NCBI GenBank assembly: GCA_955652915.1
Contig: CATPCJ010000316.1
Span: forward strand, 1 to 40,519
DNA length: 40,519 bases
From: an uncultured Bryobacteraceae bacterium
GTDB taxonomy: Bacteria > Acidobacteriota > Terriglobia > Bryobacterales > Bryobacteraceae
Reading direction: 5' to 3'
The translations under genes were made by a program, and so were the position numbers. Positions 12,501-17,150 of this stretch are shown piece by piece; the stretch's first letter is position 1, and each line of letters opens with the position of its first letter. The notes below the pieces were generated by a model. It ran no database searches, was not told the origin of the DNA, and saw nothing but the letters and a program-made list of their open reading frames with translations.

Positions 12501-13121
12501 GATCATTCGCTGGTTCGCCAGCAGATTTTCGTGCGTGACAACCACGCCTTTTGGCGCCGCCGTGGAGCCGGATGTGTACTGCAAGAACGCGGTGGAGCTG
12601 CCTTGTATGCGGGGCTCCCGCCAGTCCGCCGCCAGGGCCTCGGGAATATCGTCGGTAGCCTTCCACAGCATCCCCCGCAGGGCGGGATCCTGCCGCGGAA
12701 GCTCGCCGAGCCTGGCCAGCACTGCATGGGTTGTAAGCGCAATCCGTGGAGTTGCGTCCTCGGCGATTCGCAGGAATCGAGCGGTTGCGCGGTTGATGCG
12801 GCCCGCGCCCGGCGGATAGACTGGCGCCGCGATGACCCCCGCGTAGAGGCACCCAAAGAACGCGACGATGTAGTCCAGACCGGGGGGATACAACAGAAGC
12901 GCGCGATCGCCCGGCGCCGCAAGGGATTGCAGCTTGGCGGCCAAGGCGCGTGCCTTCCGCTCCAAGTCGATCGCCGCCAGGTTCTGCTCCAGGGACTCGC
13001 CGTCGGGAAGGAAGGTGAAGCAGGGGCCGGCGCTTTCGCGCGCCGCTCTCCAGCGCAACAGATCGATGAGCGTGGAGCAGGCGTGCGGAGCCGCTGGCCC
13101 TTGTTTTCGCTTCTTCTTCAT
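1..13121 (-). CDS. Giant lipopeptide NRPS (FAAL-ACP-[CAT]x2-CA(MT)T-C...), 3' end outside window
   Basis: A multimodular non-ribosomal peptide synthetase that should load a fatty acid and elongate it with amino acids. Reading from the ATG at 13121, the frame stays open for 4,373 codons to the window edge; I checked every codon. Domain order by residue: fatty acyl-AMP ligase about 13-590; ACP about 600-690 (Ser647); C 704-1155; A 1165-1690; T (Ser1721); C 1778-2215; A 2220-2730; T (Ser2773); C 2828-3265; A 3285-4080 interrupted by a methyltransferase 3750-4020; T (Ser4123); C from 4183, incomplete. No epimerase, cyclase or thioesterase is visible. Pocket codes read Ser, Phe, Asp. It lies at the end of a five-gene minus-strand operon containing mbtH. 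No clear Shine-Dalgarno precedes the ATG; a GTG lies 24 nt upstream in frame. The gene type is certain; the product is inferred. Confidence 0.97.
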   Translation of the reverse strand, partial: MKKKRKQGPAAPHACSTLIDLLRWRAARESAGPCFTFLPDGESLEQNLAAIDLERKARALAAKLQSLAAPGDRALLLYPPGLDYIVAFFGCLYAGVIAAPVYPPGAGRINRATARFLRIAEDATPRIALTTHAVLARLGELPRQDPALRGMLWKATDDIPEALAADWREPRIQGSSTAFLQYTSGSTAAPKGVVVTHENLLANQRMIQSQCDHTQDSDFVGWLPLYHDMGLIGNVLQPLYAGSRCILMPPAAFLQKPVRWLQAISRYRASTSGGPNFGYDLCVRKIPEDQRSVLDLSSWRVAFNGAEPIHQETIDRFASAFGPCGFRREAFFPCYGLAEATLIVAGGPRREAPAVIAVDPRELEKGKVTPGRPADGASRVLVSSGPAVAETKIAIVNPDKLVRCKTGESGEIWVSGPSVAAGYWNRPEESERTFRARIGSKRSGRPYLRTGDLGFLRAGKLFVTGRLKDLIIIRGRNYHPEDIENTAGQCHPALRAGGAAAFSIQLGTEERIVLVQEVERHGCPNFEELAGEIRKQIAAAHELPVHAVAFVKPGGVPKTSSGKVQRGACKSAYESGAIQAWHNSVREEAEAGADAVVSGSEALRDGDGVSRQELLENWLQERIAAALGVPFPEWNPEQLIHNLGLDSMMAVEIRQRAESDFGIVLPAATFLQDLTIRQVAERMRLAYAESTAGGSPRSAPGGATRKLPLSHGQRALWLIHQMAPDSAAYNLAAAFEAESELDRPALKRALQAVTNRHGVLRACFGTDDGTAVQFIRDHVDVAFAVEDVSGSDDEAVSRRLSLEAARPFDLQRGPILRTLLLDRGPGARSIFFLAVHHIAADLWSAGLLLNEISTIYAAERVGRSSLLMPAPVSYSDYIYWQRDLLAGPEGERLWRYWERQLAGESPFLDLPTDLPRPAIHTFNGSACPFHLDSRVHAALKQFSRECGVTVYMTLLAAFQVLLHRYTAQEDILVGSPDAGRSRGEWAHAVGYFTNPLPLRASFAGDPGFKEFLIASRPAILDAFTHAEYPFALLVERLRPVRDPSRSALFQAMFVFQNVRIGNIQGLSALAVGGPGARFSLDGVALKSIALPQPGAQFDLTLLMAEAESGFSAVFQYNTALFHRDTIARMARHFETLLAGIVREPESRVSALPLLTEQEKCQILTEWNAPGGVSRPQALIPELIERQAALTPDRVAVVAEEASLTFDQLNARANQLARYLQSGGIGPESLVGVCLNRSLELVIAFLGVLKAGAAYVPLDPTYPVERLAFLLEDTQAPVLLTEGALSGIFATLPVTVARLDEPALLSSFGQENLGLRIDPGNPMYVIHTSGSTGVPKGTMNTHGGVLNRLLWMRGEYEAGPDDHVLQKTPVSFDVSVWEFYLPLLRGARLVMSRPEGHKDSGYLARIIAQEAIADIHFVPSMLAAFLQEPGLKERCWSLRRVFCSGEALPVTLQDRFFARLTAELHNLYGPTEAAVDVSYWACRRDGAHSRVPIGRPIANIRLYVLDRNQQLAPVGIPGELYIGGTGLARGYLRRPDMTAEKFVPDAFGGAGERLYRTGDLARWLPDGNIDFLGRVDLHIHLIIKKNKPGEVEAALASCAGVQEAAVLAIEDGPAGLRLVGYVVPSPSGKVTSEGLRRELSARLPDFMVPASLLLLEAFPVTPNGKLDRKALPKPDPAASRRERRYLAPATEAERALVGIWTDVLGLDLVGVDDNFFELGGHSLLATQVMSRVRRVFGAELPLRCLFEAPTVAQFARQVERATRPDGLRAPPFTRVPRDQPLPLSFAQQRLWLLAQLDPGSPAYNLPAAIQLEGALNLSALRDCLSAISARHEALRTRFSTAGGQAVQIADPPGLFALAVIDLQAWDGTGLESEVERLTVFEAERPFDLARGPLWRASLLRLGAERYTLLLTMHHIVSDGWSLGLFVRELTALYESFSRGLPAALPSLEFQCADFAIWQRRWLQGEPLETELKYWVERLSGFQTLELPADRGRPAAHGYDGARQPVSLSADVLRELTELSRREGSTVFMALIAACKALLCRYSGQFDICVGTDVAGRNFGEIEPMIGFFVNQLVLRTDLSGDPSYQELLQRVRTITLDAYAHQDLPFEKVVEALNPERNAQYSPLFQVKLVLQNAPMPELRLPGLLVKASATHTRTARFDLLFDVRESSEGLTGAIEYSTSLFDAATIQRMAGHWERLIEDAVTRPEQRVSGLQILSPIERRQLLSEWNNTRLAPAASPSICELFAAQVRRAPDAVALVYEDEQLSYGELNRRANQLAHYLRELGAGPEVTVALCVVPGPEMITGFLGTIKAGGAWLPLDPAYPPERLSFMLDDAQAPVLLTQRRLRDTLPAHWAQVVELDGDWERIAGCDTGDPDTHDHPESLAYVIYTSGSTGRPKPVGVTHRGASNLALAQIAVFQPRPGTAVLQFASPSFDAAIWEWMMALLSGGRLVMARRESLLPGSGLLELLRRERIEVVTMPPSALAACAPERLPALSTVIGAGEACGPQIVAAWGEGRRFFNAYGPTETAVCASISEPLRGGDAVSIGRPIIRVQTYVLDAQGAPVPVGIAGELYIGGAGVGRGYLNRPDLTAENFVPDSFSERAGARLYRTGDRVRWLADGRLVFLERLDEQVKVRGYRIEIGEIEEVLSRHPGVRQCAVAVREDPPGGKRLMAFIVPREGTEPGASALRAYLQTSLPEYMLPSAYVTLDRLPVTPNGKLDRKALLTTAVTRRPEEGPGAPFSATEEILAGIWTQVLGAGPAGVTDNFFDLGGHSLLATQLVSQIRAIFRVELPLRAIFEYPALGSLAAEVDRSCAAGQKPPSAPRPVSREGPLPLSFAQQRLWFISQLEPESAAYNVPAALRLGGNLDVTALALGINELVRRHEVLRTSYPAPHGVPVQEIAAPATLPFPLIDLSGLADGVAEAERLAAAEALRPFDLSKGPLVRAPLLRLAADDHILLLTLHHIVSDGWSVAILMRELQALYQAFRAGLPSPLAPVPLQYADFALWQRESLQGTGLEDQLRYWRGQLAGATYLDLPTDFPRPPRPSRQGASVPLRISSDLRGVLKELSRREGVTLFMTLLAGFQALLGRYTGQTDIAVGTVIANRNMAETDGLAGFLVNQLVLRTSLAGRPDFRELLKRVRAVTLGAYAHQELPFEKLVEELEPERALARAPLFQVVFALQNAPQTTLDLAGLEVRRFGSHRQPAKHDLSVVLEEGPEGITGAIEYAAELFAETTVERLARHLITLLRSATEDPGACIADLRYMPAAERRLLEEWSGAQAGASARACVHQQFEEQAAAVPGACALVCGDLTLSYGQLNARANRLAHYLRDLGVGPEIRVALYLERTSTLIVALLGALKAGGAYVPIDVRAPAERISFLLDDALAPIVITEERLRERLPSHAALIVCLDSDWAVIEECAAGDLAPLAGPSNQAYVLYTSGSTGQPKGVVIEHRQLANYVGAVSARLGLPARSSFALLSSVAADLGNTVLFPALCGGGTLHVIGEDLAIDGPALAEYFDGHAIDCVKITPSHLAGLLTPESGARILPRKCLVLGGEPSAWEWVEELRRKRPDCRVLNHYGPTECTVGASSYEVANGPERAGALPLGRPLPGVYLYVLDEGLGLVPVGVPGELFIGGGGVGRGYLNHPSLTALKFLPHPFSLQEGERLYRTGDRARWRSEGNLEFLGRIDGQLKIHGFRVEPGEIESLLAAYPGIRQSTVTLRKDGGSPKLVAYVVPRRWAPRTPLGSYFTLPNGLTVNHQNKNETEYLYREIFESRAYLRHGIHIPESACIFDVGANIGMFTLFASQQSPRATIYAFEPCTPLFERLRENANQCVAGVKVFQIGLSDRGGSAKFTYYPRYSMMSGLSEYADPAVEIDVIKRTLRNEQAMGSDLAGSLLAQADELLAGRFESQIETVRLARLSDVMREARVEHIDLLKIDVQRAELDVLRGIDAGDWDKIDQIVIEVHDAPGLITHGRVPEITALLESRGFVTFAGQYRELEGTDRWNVYAQQRIPSVERRLDNGVPLNVESYSRLDLDGLREYLRAKLPEYMVPAAFVVLERLPLTANGKVDHRALPEPESAQTEEAWVAPRTATEEIVAGIWAEVLERERVGAEDNFFDLGGHSLLATQVVSRLRKVFGVELAVRTLFEAPTVTALAQQVERTDGQHPAAPLTSASREEELPLSFAQQRLWFLDQLEPGSAVYNSPRAFRLSGELDIGAVAASLTEIVRRHEVLRTSFPARAGEPRQRIAPAVALRLPVVDLSGLPGPEQAARELAAEEARRLFDLARGPLLRVTLLRLDQRDHVLLASMHHVVSDGWSVGILVREFTALYRASRQGEPSPLAELPLQYGDYAVWQRQWLQGEALEQQLSYWRE
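620..4645 (-). other. NRPS module 3 (C-A-MT-A-T), predicted Asp with embedded methyltransferase
   Basis: The C domain has HHIVSDGWS. The A domain shows AADLGNTVLF, CVKITPSHL, CLVLGGE and LNHYGPTECTVGAS, giving DLTKVGHVGK, close to the known aspartate code. After A8 (QLKIHGFRVEPGEIE) the domain is interrupted by about 270 residues. These include IFDVGANIGMFTLFAS (from residue 3789), AFEP, YYPRYSMMSGL and LLKIDVQRAELDVLRGID, the signature of FkbM-family (Methyltransf_21) methyltransferases. The chain then returns to A9/A10 (LPEYMVPAAF, LTANGKVDHRAL) and a T domain with Ser4123. The interruption between A8 and A9 is where NRPS methyltransferases are commonly embedded. Whether it methylates the amide nitrogen or the side-chain oxygen is unknown. 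Confidence 0.9.
4690..7790 (-). other. NRPS module 2 (C-A-T), predicted Phe
   Basis: The condensation domain carries HHIVSDGWS. The adenylation domain shows SFDAAIWEW, VVTMPPSAL, TVIGAGEA and FNAYGPTETAVCAS, giving the pocket DAWTIAAVCK, a classic phenylalanine signature. A8 is normal here (EQVKVRGYRIEIGEIE), which gives an internal control for the damaged A8 of module 1. The T domain has FFDLGGHSLL with Ser2773. There is no epimerization domain after it, so an L residue is expected unless a partner acts in trans. The amino-acid prediction is strong as a code match, but it is still an inference. Confidence 0.9.
7830..11013 (-). other. NRPS module 1 (C-A-T), predicted Ser
   Basis: Condensation, adenylation and thiolation domains. 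Aligning the A4-A5 region to the GrsA pocket gives D, V, W, H, F, S, L, V, D plus the A10 lysine, i.e. DVWHFSLVDK, the same code as the EntF serine domain. Motifs used: SFDVSVWEF, IHFVPSML, VFCSGE, LHNLYGPTEAAVDVSYW and TPNGKLDRKALP. The T domain has FFELGGHSLL with Ser1721. The A8 core motif is abnormal: after GRVD the expected stretch before PGEVE reads LHIHLIIKKNK, encoded by an AT-rich patch at 8364-8396 (reported as a finding). If that patch is real, module activity may be affected even though the pocket looks intact. Confidence 0.9.
11050..13085 (-). other. NRPS loading module: fatty acyl-AMP ligase plus ACP
   Basis: The first about 690 residues are a fatty acyl-AMP ligase, not an amino-acid adenylation domain. 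Visible motifs are LQYTSGSTAAPKGV, GWLPLYHDMGLIG, CYGLAEATLIV, YLRTGDL, GRNYHPEDIE and PKTSSGKVQR, all typical of FAALs. In this family the enzyme makes an acyl-adenylate and passes the acyl group to the next carrier protein. The carrier follows directly, with the motif NLGLDSMMAVEI and phosphopantetheine site Ser647 (codon 11181-11183). The following C domain has HHIAADLWS (His836, His837, Asp841) and would join the acyl chain to the first amino acid. The chain length of the fatty acid cannot be read from the sequence. Confidence 0.93.
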
Positions 13122-13217
13122 CGGGGAGCGAATCGGGTGGGACACTCTGGCCGTGCAGCCGCAGCTATGAACCGCGGCGTGATGGAATTTGGCGCGTGAA
13201 GGAAAAGCCCTTCCGGA

Positions 13218-13559
13218 TCACGCCACCGGAACGGGTGCGTTGTGACCGGCGGGCGGAGCGATCGTTTTGATCGGGAAATCCGGCGGGTCGAATTGCAATT
13301 CGTTCTTGCAGAACTCTTCCCATTCCGGCGTGATCTTGTCGAAGATCACATTCTCATCGATGAAGATCCCGTCGGTTACCACCAGATTCTCCTGAACGTA
13401 GAGGTGATCCTCGTCGGTAAGCGGCCGCGGAACGAGAACGTCCTTGCCGTCTACCTTCCTCTCCTCTTTCCGCGCGTTTGCGGAATTCTCCGACCATCCG
13501 GCGAACTGCCTCAGCCGGGGCAGGACATAAGCCTTGCAATATTTGCCCATTTCCGCCAT
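13218..13559 (-). CDS. Unknown 113-aa protein between mbtH and the NRPS
   Basis: A small soluble protein that I do not recognise as any enzyme. It begins MAEMGKYCKAYVLPRLRQF and ends in a Pro/Ala-rich tail. The middle is acidic and aromatic (LTDEDHLYVQENLVVTDGIF, TPEWEEFCKNELQF). There is no signal peptide or membrane segment, and Cys appears only twice. It sits 40 bp after mbtH and 96 bp before the NRPS start, in the same direction, so it is probably co-transcribed with them and may assist the assembly line or belong to its output or regulation. The sequence has well-formed codon use and a compact folded-protein composition, so I think it is a real gene. Function is not assigned. Confidence 0.8.
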   Translation of the reverse strand: MAEMGKYCKAYVLPRLRQFAGWSENSANARKEERKVDGKDVLVPRPLTDEDHLYVQENLVVTDGIFIDENVIFDKITPEWEEFCKNELQFDPPDFPIKTIAPPAGHNAPVPVA

Positions 13560-13599
13560 GTGATTTGCCTCTCCGTGAAAGTTGCGCTACCGGCGCTTT

Positions 13600-13824
13600 T
13601 CAAGCGTTGGTCTCAGCCTCGTCCATTTTCTTTCGCAGACTGAGCGGACGCATGTCGGTCCAGACTTCCTTGATGAAAGCCAGGCATTCGCTTTTGGGCC
13701 CGCTCTTGCCCCCGTCCCGCCAGCCCAGAGCATTTTCGCGATGCTCGGGCCAGATCGAATATTGCTCTTCGTGGTTCACTACCACTTTGTAAATGGTGGT
13801 GTCTTCTTTTTCATCCCAGCTCAT
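13600..13824 (-). CDS. mbtH: MbtH-like NRPS chaperone protein
   Basis: This 74-aa protein matches the MbtH family end to end: [30 protein letters not shown] and [19 protein letters not shown] contain the invariant tryptophans and the NHEEQYS, SIWP and WTDMRP motifs. MbtH proteins bind adenylation domains and are often needed for their solubility or activity. I chose the ATG at 13824 because it is preceded by a good GGAGG site about 5 nt away and because the longer reading frame upstream adds only low-complexity Arg/Gly residues. The start overlaps the stop of the upstream 120-aa gene by 4 bp (ATGA), which suggests translational coupling. Its place in the operon ties it to the giant NRPS. Confidence 0.96.
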   Translation of the reverse strand: MSWDEKEDTTIYKVVVNHEEQYSIWPEHRENALGWRDGGKSGPKSECLAFIKEVWTDMRPLSLRKKMDEAETNA

Positions 13825-14183
13825 AAGCCCTCCTTTGTCTCTAGGCTTCCGGCGGCCGCGGCCGCCTCGGGCTCCAGATGGCCCGTTCCCTCGAATGTCT
13901 TCAGATCGATATCGGCTACGCACACCACTTTTTCGTAGTTCAACGTCAGATTGCCGACCAGCTTTACCCTCCCCACTTGGTTGTCCAGGTCCCCCTGGGT
14001 GAGGTCCGTGCGCTGCTTGTCAAGCCTGACGCCGAGCTCGGTTCCCCCGCGCGTGGCCGTAAACTTGATGTGCACATAGCCGCTCTCGATGCGTTCCTTG
14101 AGGAGCCTGGCCGTTTTTTCCGGACGCAGGCTGACTTCAACAGGGTGGTCACCCTTAGATAACCGCTCTACCAGTTCATTCAT
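13821..14183 (-). CDS. Unknown 120-aa protein, translationally coupled to mbtH
   Basis: A small soluble protein without a signal peptide. It opens [20 protein letters not shown], has a central beta-rich part ([40 protein letters not shown]) and a C-terminal Ala-rich tail. I do not recognise the family. Its TGA overlaps the mbtH ATG by 4 bp, and it starts 42 bp after the TPR/glycosyltransferase gene, so it is very likely part of the lipopeptide operon. The pattern of alternating hydrophobic and polar residues suggests a small beta-sandwich or barrel fold, which is only a guess. A role in binding the lipid or peptide intermediate would fit the context but is not shown. Confidence 0.82.
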   Translation of the reverse strand: MNELVERLSKGDHPVEVSLRPEKTARLLKERIESGYVHIKFTATRGGTELGVRLDKQRTDLTQGDLDNQVGRVKLVGNLTLNYEKVVCVADIDLKTFEGTGHLEPEAAAAAGSLETKEGL

Positions 14184-14225
14184 GGGGATCTCCGTTTCGG
14201 TTTACCGTCAAAAACTTCTTCACAT

Positions 14226-15842
14226 TCACGAGACGCCAACTGCCGCTTCGGCGGGCGCTAGCTTCCGCAGCGCGGCGCAGGCGGCGTTGACCGGATCGGA
14301 CCAGTCTCCGGGCTGCTGCTGACGGAAGAGGAGCATGCCAGGATACCAGGGACTGTCCTCTCGATCCAGTTGCCATCTCCAATCGGCGGAATACGGCAGC
14401 AATACCCATGTGCGCACTCCCAGGGCGCCCGCGAGATGCGCGATGGAGGAATCGTTGCTGATTACCAGATCCATGTGCGTCAGTGCGGCGGCGTTGTCCA
14501 GATAATCGCCGGCCGCCATGTCGGTCATGAGTCCAGCGGCGTGCTCCTGTATTTCCTTGGCGCCGCGGCCTTTTTGCACGGTGAAGAACGATACTTCCGG
14601 CATGGTGAAAATGGGCCCGAGTTGGCGAAGAGGAATCGCCCGCTGACGATACGGATCGCTTTCCCATAAGAGCTGTCCGGACCACGACAGGCAGACCCGA
14701 AGCTGTTTTCTTTCTCCAAGCCGGCGCCCCCACTCGCTCCGGATCGCCTCATCGGGGAACAAGTAAGGCACAAAGCGTCCCGCGGTTTCCAGATCCATTC
14801 CCAAGTGCAATCCGAGGAGCTCGAAATCAAACTCATAATCGGCCTGCGGGGGCGGCTCGTCTGGGGACGTCACGGAATCGATTCCCGGGACTGTAAGCAG
14901 AAGCGCCCGCAGGCTGGCGGGACTCTGGACTATGACTCTAGCGCCGCGTTCCTTGGCGAGTGCGGTATAACGGGCGAACTGAATCGCATCGCCATTGCCG
15001 CGGGCCGCCTTCAGCAGGAGCGTTTTGCCCTCCAGCGGCTCCCCGCTCCAGGGCCGGTACCGGTATTTATCGCGCAGCGGGAAAAGGTTGCCAGCCGCGA
15101 GCACCGCTTTCCGCGCCTCCTCGAAGCGTCCCATGCCGGCCAGCGCGCGAAGCAGGCCGGAAACAACGCTGGGAGAGCCGGGTGACAGCCGGACGGCGCT
15201 GCGGTAATGCATCACGGCCTCTTCCGCTTCGCGGAAAACGAAGGCGAGTTCTCCCAATAACGCATGGGTTTCTCCGTCCTCCCTTTGCAGCTTCAGCGCT
15301 TCCAGACAGCACGCCTTGGCCTCGAAGTGGCGGCCTTCCCGCATCAGCGCTTCCACTGTGTTGAAATACGCGCGATGCCGGTTTGGCATGACGGCCCGAA
15401 GACGGTGCAAGTGGCCCAGGACGCGATCCAGCGGACCCTGTCGTACCAGCGCACAGCACAGGCCGAAATACCCTAACTGCGATTCGGGCGCCGCGCGTAG
15501 CGCCTTCTCAAACAGATCTGACGCTTGATCCGGCCGCCCAAACCGGTCCAGAAGCAATTTTCCGAGGTTCAGATAGCCGTGGGGCTCCTCCGGCGCCGCC
15601 TGGATGGCGCGCTCGAAGCACTTCCGCGCAAGCGGCGCCTGCTCCAGTTTCGCCAGAAGGATGCCGAGCGAGTTCTGAGCCTGCGCCGTCTGCGGCGCCA
15701 ACTTCAGCGCTTTCCGCGCCAGCCGGACCGCCAAGTCGTAATCGCCCCGGCGGTCCGCAAGCATGCTCTGCTGCGCCAGAGCGGCGGCATCCGGCGGCCT
15801 TTTCGGGTCCGCCAATGGGGCTACTGTGCTGGTAGATTTCAT
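14226..15842 (-). CDS. TPR protein with C-terminal glycosyltransferase-9-like domain
   Basis: A 538-aa protein in two parts. Residues about 20-240 are tandem tetratricopeptide repeats (ALKLAPQTAQAQNSLGILLA, AIQAAPEEPHGYLNLGKLLL and further copies). The C-terminal half resembles the heptosyltransferase/O-GlcNAc-transferase-like domain often fused to TPRs: LRVCLSWSGQ, FFTVQKGRGAKEI, MDLVISNDSSIAHLAGALGV and TWVLLPYSADWRWQLDREDS. No signal peptide is seen. It is the first gene of the five-gene minus-strand operon ending in the NRPS, and a sigma70-like promoter lies about 150 bp upstream. It may glycosylate the lipopeptide or an NRPS-associated partner, but many such TPR proteins have no known substrate. 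No convincing Shine-Dalgarno precedes the ATG. Confidence 0.88.
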   Translation of the reverse strand: MKSTSTVAPLADPKRPPDAAALAQQSMLADRRGDYDLAVRLARKALKLAPQTAQAQNSLGILLAKLEQAPLARKCFERAIQAAPEEPHGYLNLGKLLLDRFGRPDQASDLFEKALRAAPESQLGYFGLCCALVRQGPLDRVLGHLHRLRAVMPNRHRAYFNTVEALMREGRHFEAKACCLEALKLQREDGETHALLGELAFVFREAEEAVMHYRSAVRLSPGSPSVVSGLLRALAGMGRFEEARKAVLAAGNLFPLRDKYRYRPWSGEPLEGKTLLLKAARGNGDAIQFARYTALAKERGARVIVQSPASLRALLLTVPGIDSVTSPDEPPPQADYEFDFELLGLHLGMDLETAGRFVPYLFPDEAIRSEWGRRLGERKQLRVCLSWSGQLLWESDPYRQRAIPLRQLGPIFTMPEVSFFTVQKGRGAKEIQEHAAGLMTDMAAGDYLDNAAALTHMDLVISNDSSIAHLAGALGVRTWVLLPYSADWRWQLDREDSPWYPGMLLFRQQQPGDWSDPVNAACAALRKLAPAEAAVGVS

Positions 15843-15997
15843 TTGATTATCCGAAGACGCGCCGTTGTGATACGGGCCCGGGCGGAAGCGCTATCGGGGC
15901 AAGCTGGCGCCCCTAATGAGCCGCAACAGGCGTCTCAAACTTGAAAATAAGCGAGAGTTGCGCGTGAAGCTGCCACCCGCGTGGCGCGGATACTGCA

Positions 15998-16026
15998 AGA
16001 ATAGCCACAATCAAACTCCTCGTCAA
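15998..16026 (-). promoter_or_regulatory. Sigma70-like promoter of the lipopeptide operon
   Basis: On the minus strand TTGACG (16026-16021) is followed after exactly 17 nt by TATTCT (16003-15998), a strong match to the housekeeping promoter. Transcription would begin near 15990, giving a leader of about 148 nt before the TPR gene. The leader contains two short inverted repeats (GCCAC/GTGGC and GGGGC/GCCCC) that could fold. Confidence 0.65.
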
Positions 16027-16660
16027 GGGATTTTTTCCAAGCGCCATGTTTCGGGCCTTCCGAAGGCAGTGATGAAAGGTACATAACCGGTTGATCTACA
16101 AGCATAATAGGGCCAATTATGCGCATAGGTTGCTGGCGTCGAAAACATTATGTCAGGCTTTTAACTACTTTCCGGCGCAAAATAGGCGCGTTCTGGACCA
16201 ATCTTTATCGAAGATGAGGTAGGCTAGTAACTGCCGAAACGTTTCGTTCGCCTTATGTTTGAGGTAACGATGACTCGCACCCACCATCAACAACCCACGC
16301 GGTGGACAGGCTTTCTGAATGAAGATTTGTGGGAGCCGTGGATGCGCAGGGACGGCGTTGGAACAAGAGCCGCGCACGCGGCCGATTGTCGATTGAGTAG
16401 AAGCACTTCGCCTGGTTCCAGGCAACATGCTCGGCATTCACGCGTAGCGGGTTCAGGCACAGTAGTTCGATCCATTCGACCGACGGCTCTCTCTGGCGCT
16501 TCATCGCAACCACCGCTTCTCGCCAGTGCGCAGTACCCCGGACTCCTGGAAGGCGAGAGAACTGGTATTCGGCCCGAATTGCCCGATTTCTCAGCCTCAT
16601 TCGCAGAGGCTGCTCACTAGCTTTTATTTTTAATGTCACAGGACGCGGACTGCCTTTTCT

Positions 16661-16684
16661 AACCTTTTATAACATTTTATAACC
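16661..16684 (+). repeat. Tandem 10-bp AT-rich repeat
   Basis: AACCTTTTAT and AACATTTTAT stand directly side by side and are followed by AACC. The 10-bp period matches one turn of DNA, as in protein-binding or bent DNA. It lies between the two divergent promoters. Function is unproven. Confidence 0.5.
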
Positions 16685-16897
16685 TATGCCTGGCTTTGAC
16701 CGGATCCTTGTTGGCGGGTTCAGAGCGGCGAGGTACTAAGTAGATTTTCCATTGAGGCGTATGCCCCGGGCGGAGCGGGTCCACGGAGTTTCTTAAGAAT
16801 TGACGAGCATTATTTTCGCGAGTCGGTCTTGCGCAGTCTTCGACTTTACAATATTTTCACATGTGCGCGGGCACTTCTCATTTTGCCGCGATAAGCC

Positions 16898-16927
16898 TTG
16901 ACATTACCGCCTTCGGTGATGTAAGAT
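16898..16927 (+). promoter_or_regulatory. Possible promoter of the NusG-like gene
   Basis: TTGACA at 16898-16903 is followed after 18 nt by TAAGAT at 16922-16927, facing the NusG-like gene. Transcription from about 16934 would leave a leader of roughly 215 nt. The -35 is perfect; the -10 and spacing are fair. Confidence 0.5.
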
Positions 16928-17150
16928 TTGATAGACTAAGTGCAGTCACGATTTGCTATTTCGGACATACTCAGTCTTCATCGGACTCCTGTTATCAGTC
17001 GTTGAGTCTTGAGCAGCGTGGGCGTCGTCTCACTTCTCCCGGGCGTATTGTTCTGCTCACGTCCTACCTTCGCCCCGGGGCATAATTCCTTAACAAACGG
17101 GGGATAGCCGCCCCTTGGGTTGCCCTCAGCCCATCCGCTTCACGAGGATC

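Larger units (their letters stand above)
15843..17150. other. Long divergent intergenic region with no convincing gene
   Basis: About 1.3 kb separates the lipopeptide operon from the divergent NusG-like gene. Open frames here are short, overlap on both strands and show no recognisable motif, so I do not call genes. It holds one promoter-like pair facing each operon, a phased decamer repeat at 16661-16684, and a GCCCCGGGGC palindrome near 17070 in the NusG leader. Parts are AT-richer than the genes around them. Confidence 0.6.

Noticed and set aside
24..13199. Many long open frames on the plus strand and in other minus frames across the NRPS
   Set aside because: They are shadows of a GC-rich coding frame; the NRPS frame itself has continuous domain homology and no stop.
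16165..16639. Minus-strand frames of 90 and 128 aa and a plus-strand frame of 121 aa between the divergent operons
   Set aside because: They overlap each other on both strands, lack ribosome-binding sites and show no motif or typical codon use.
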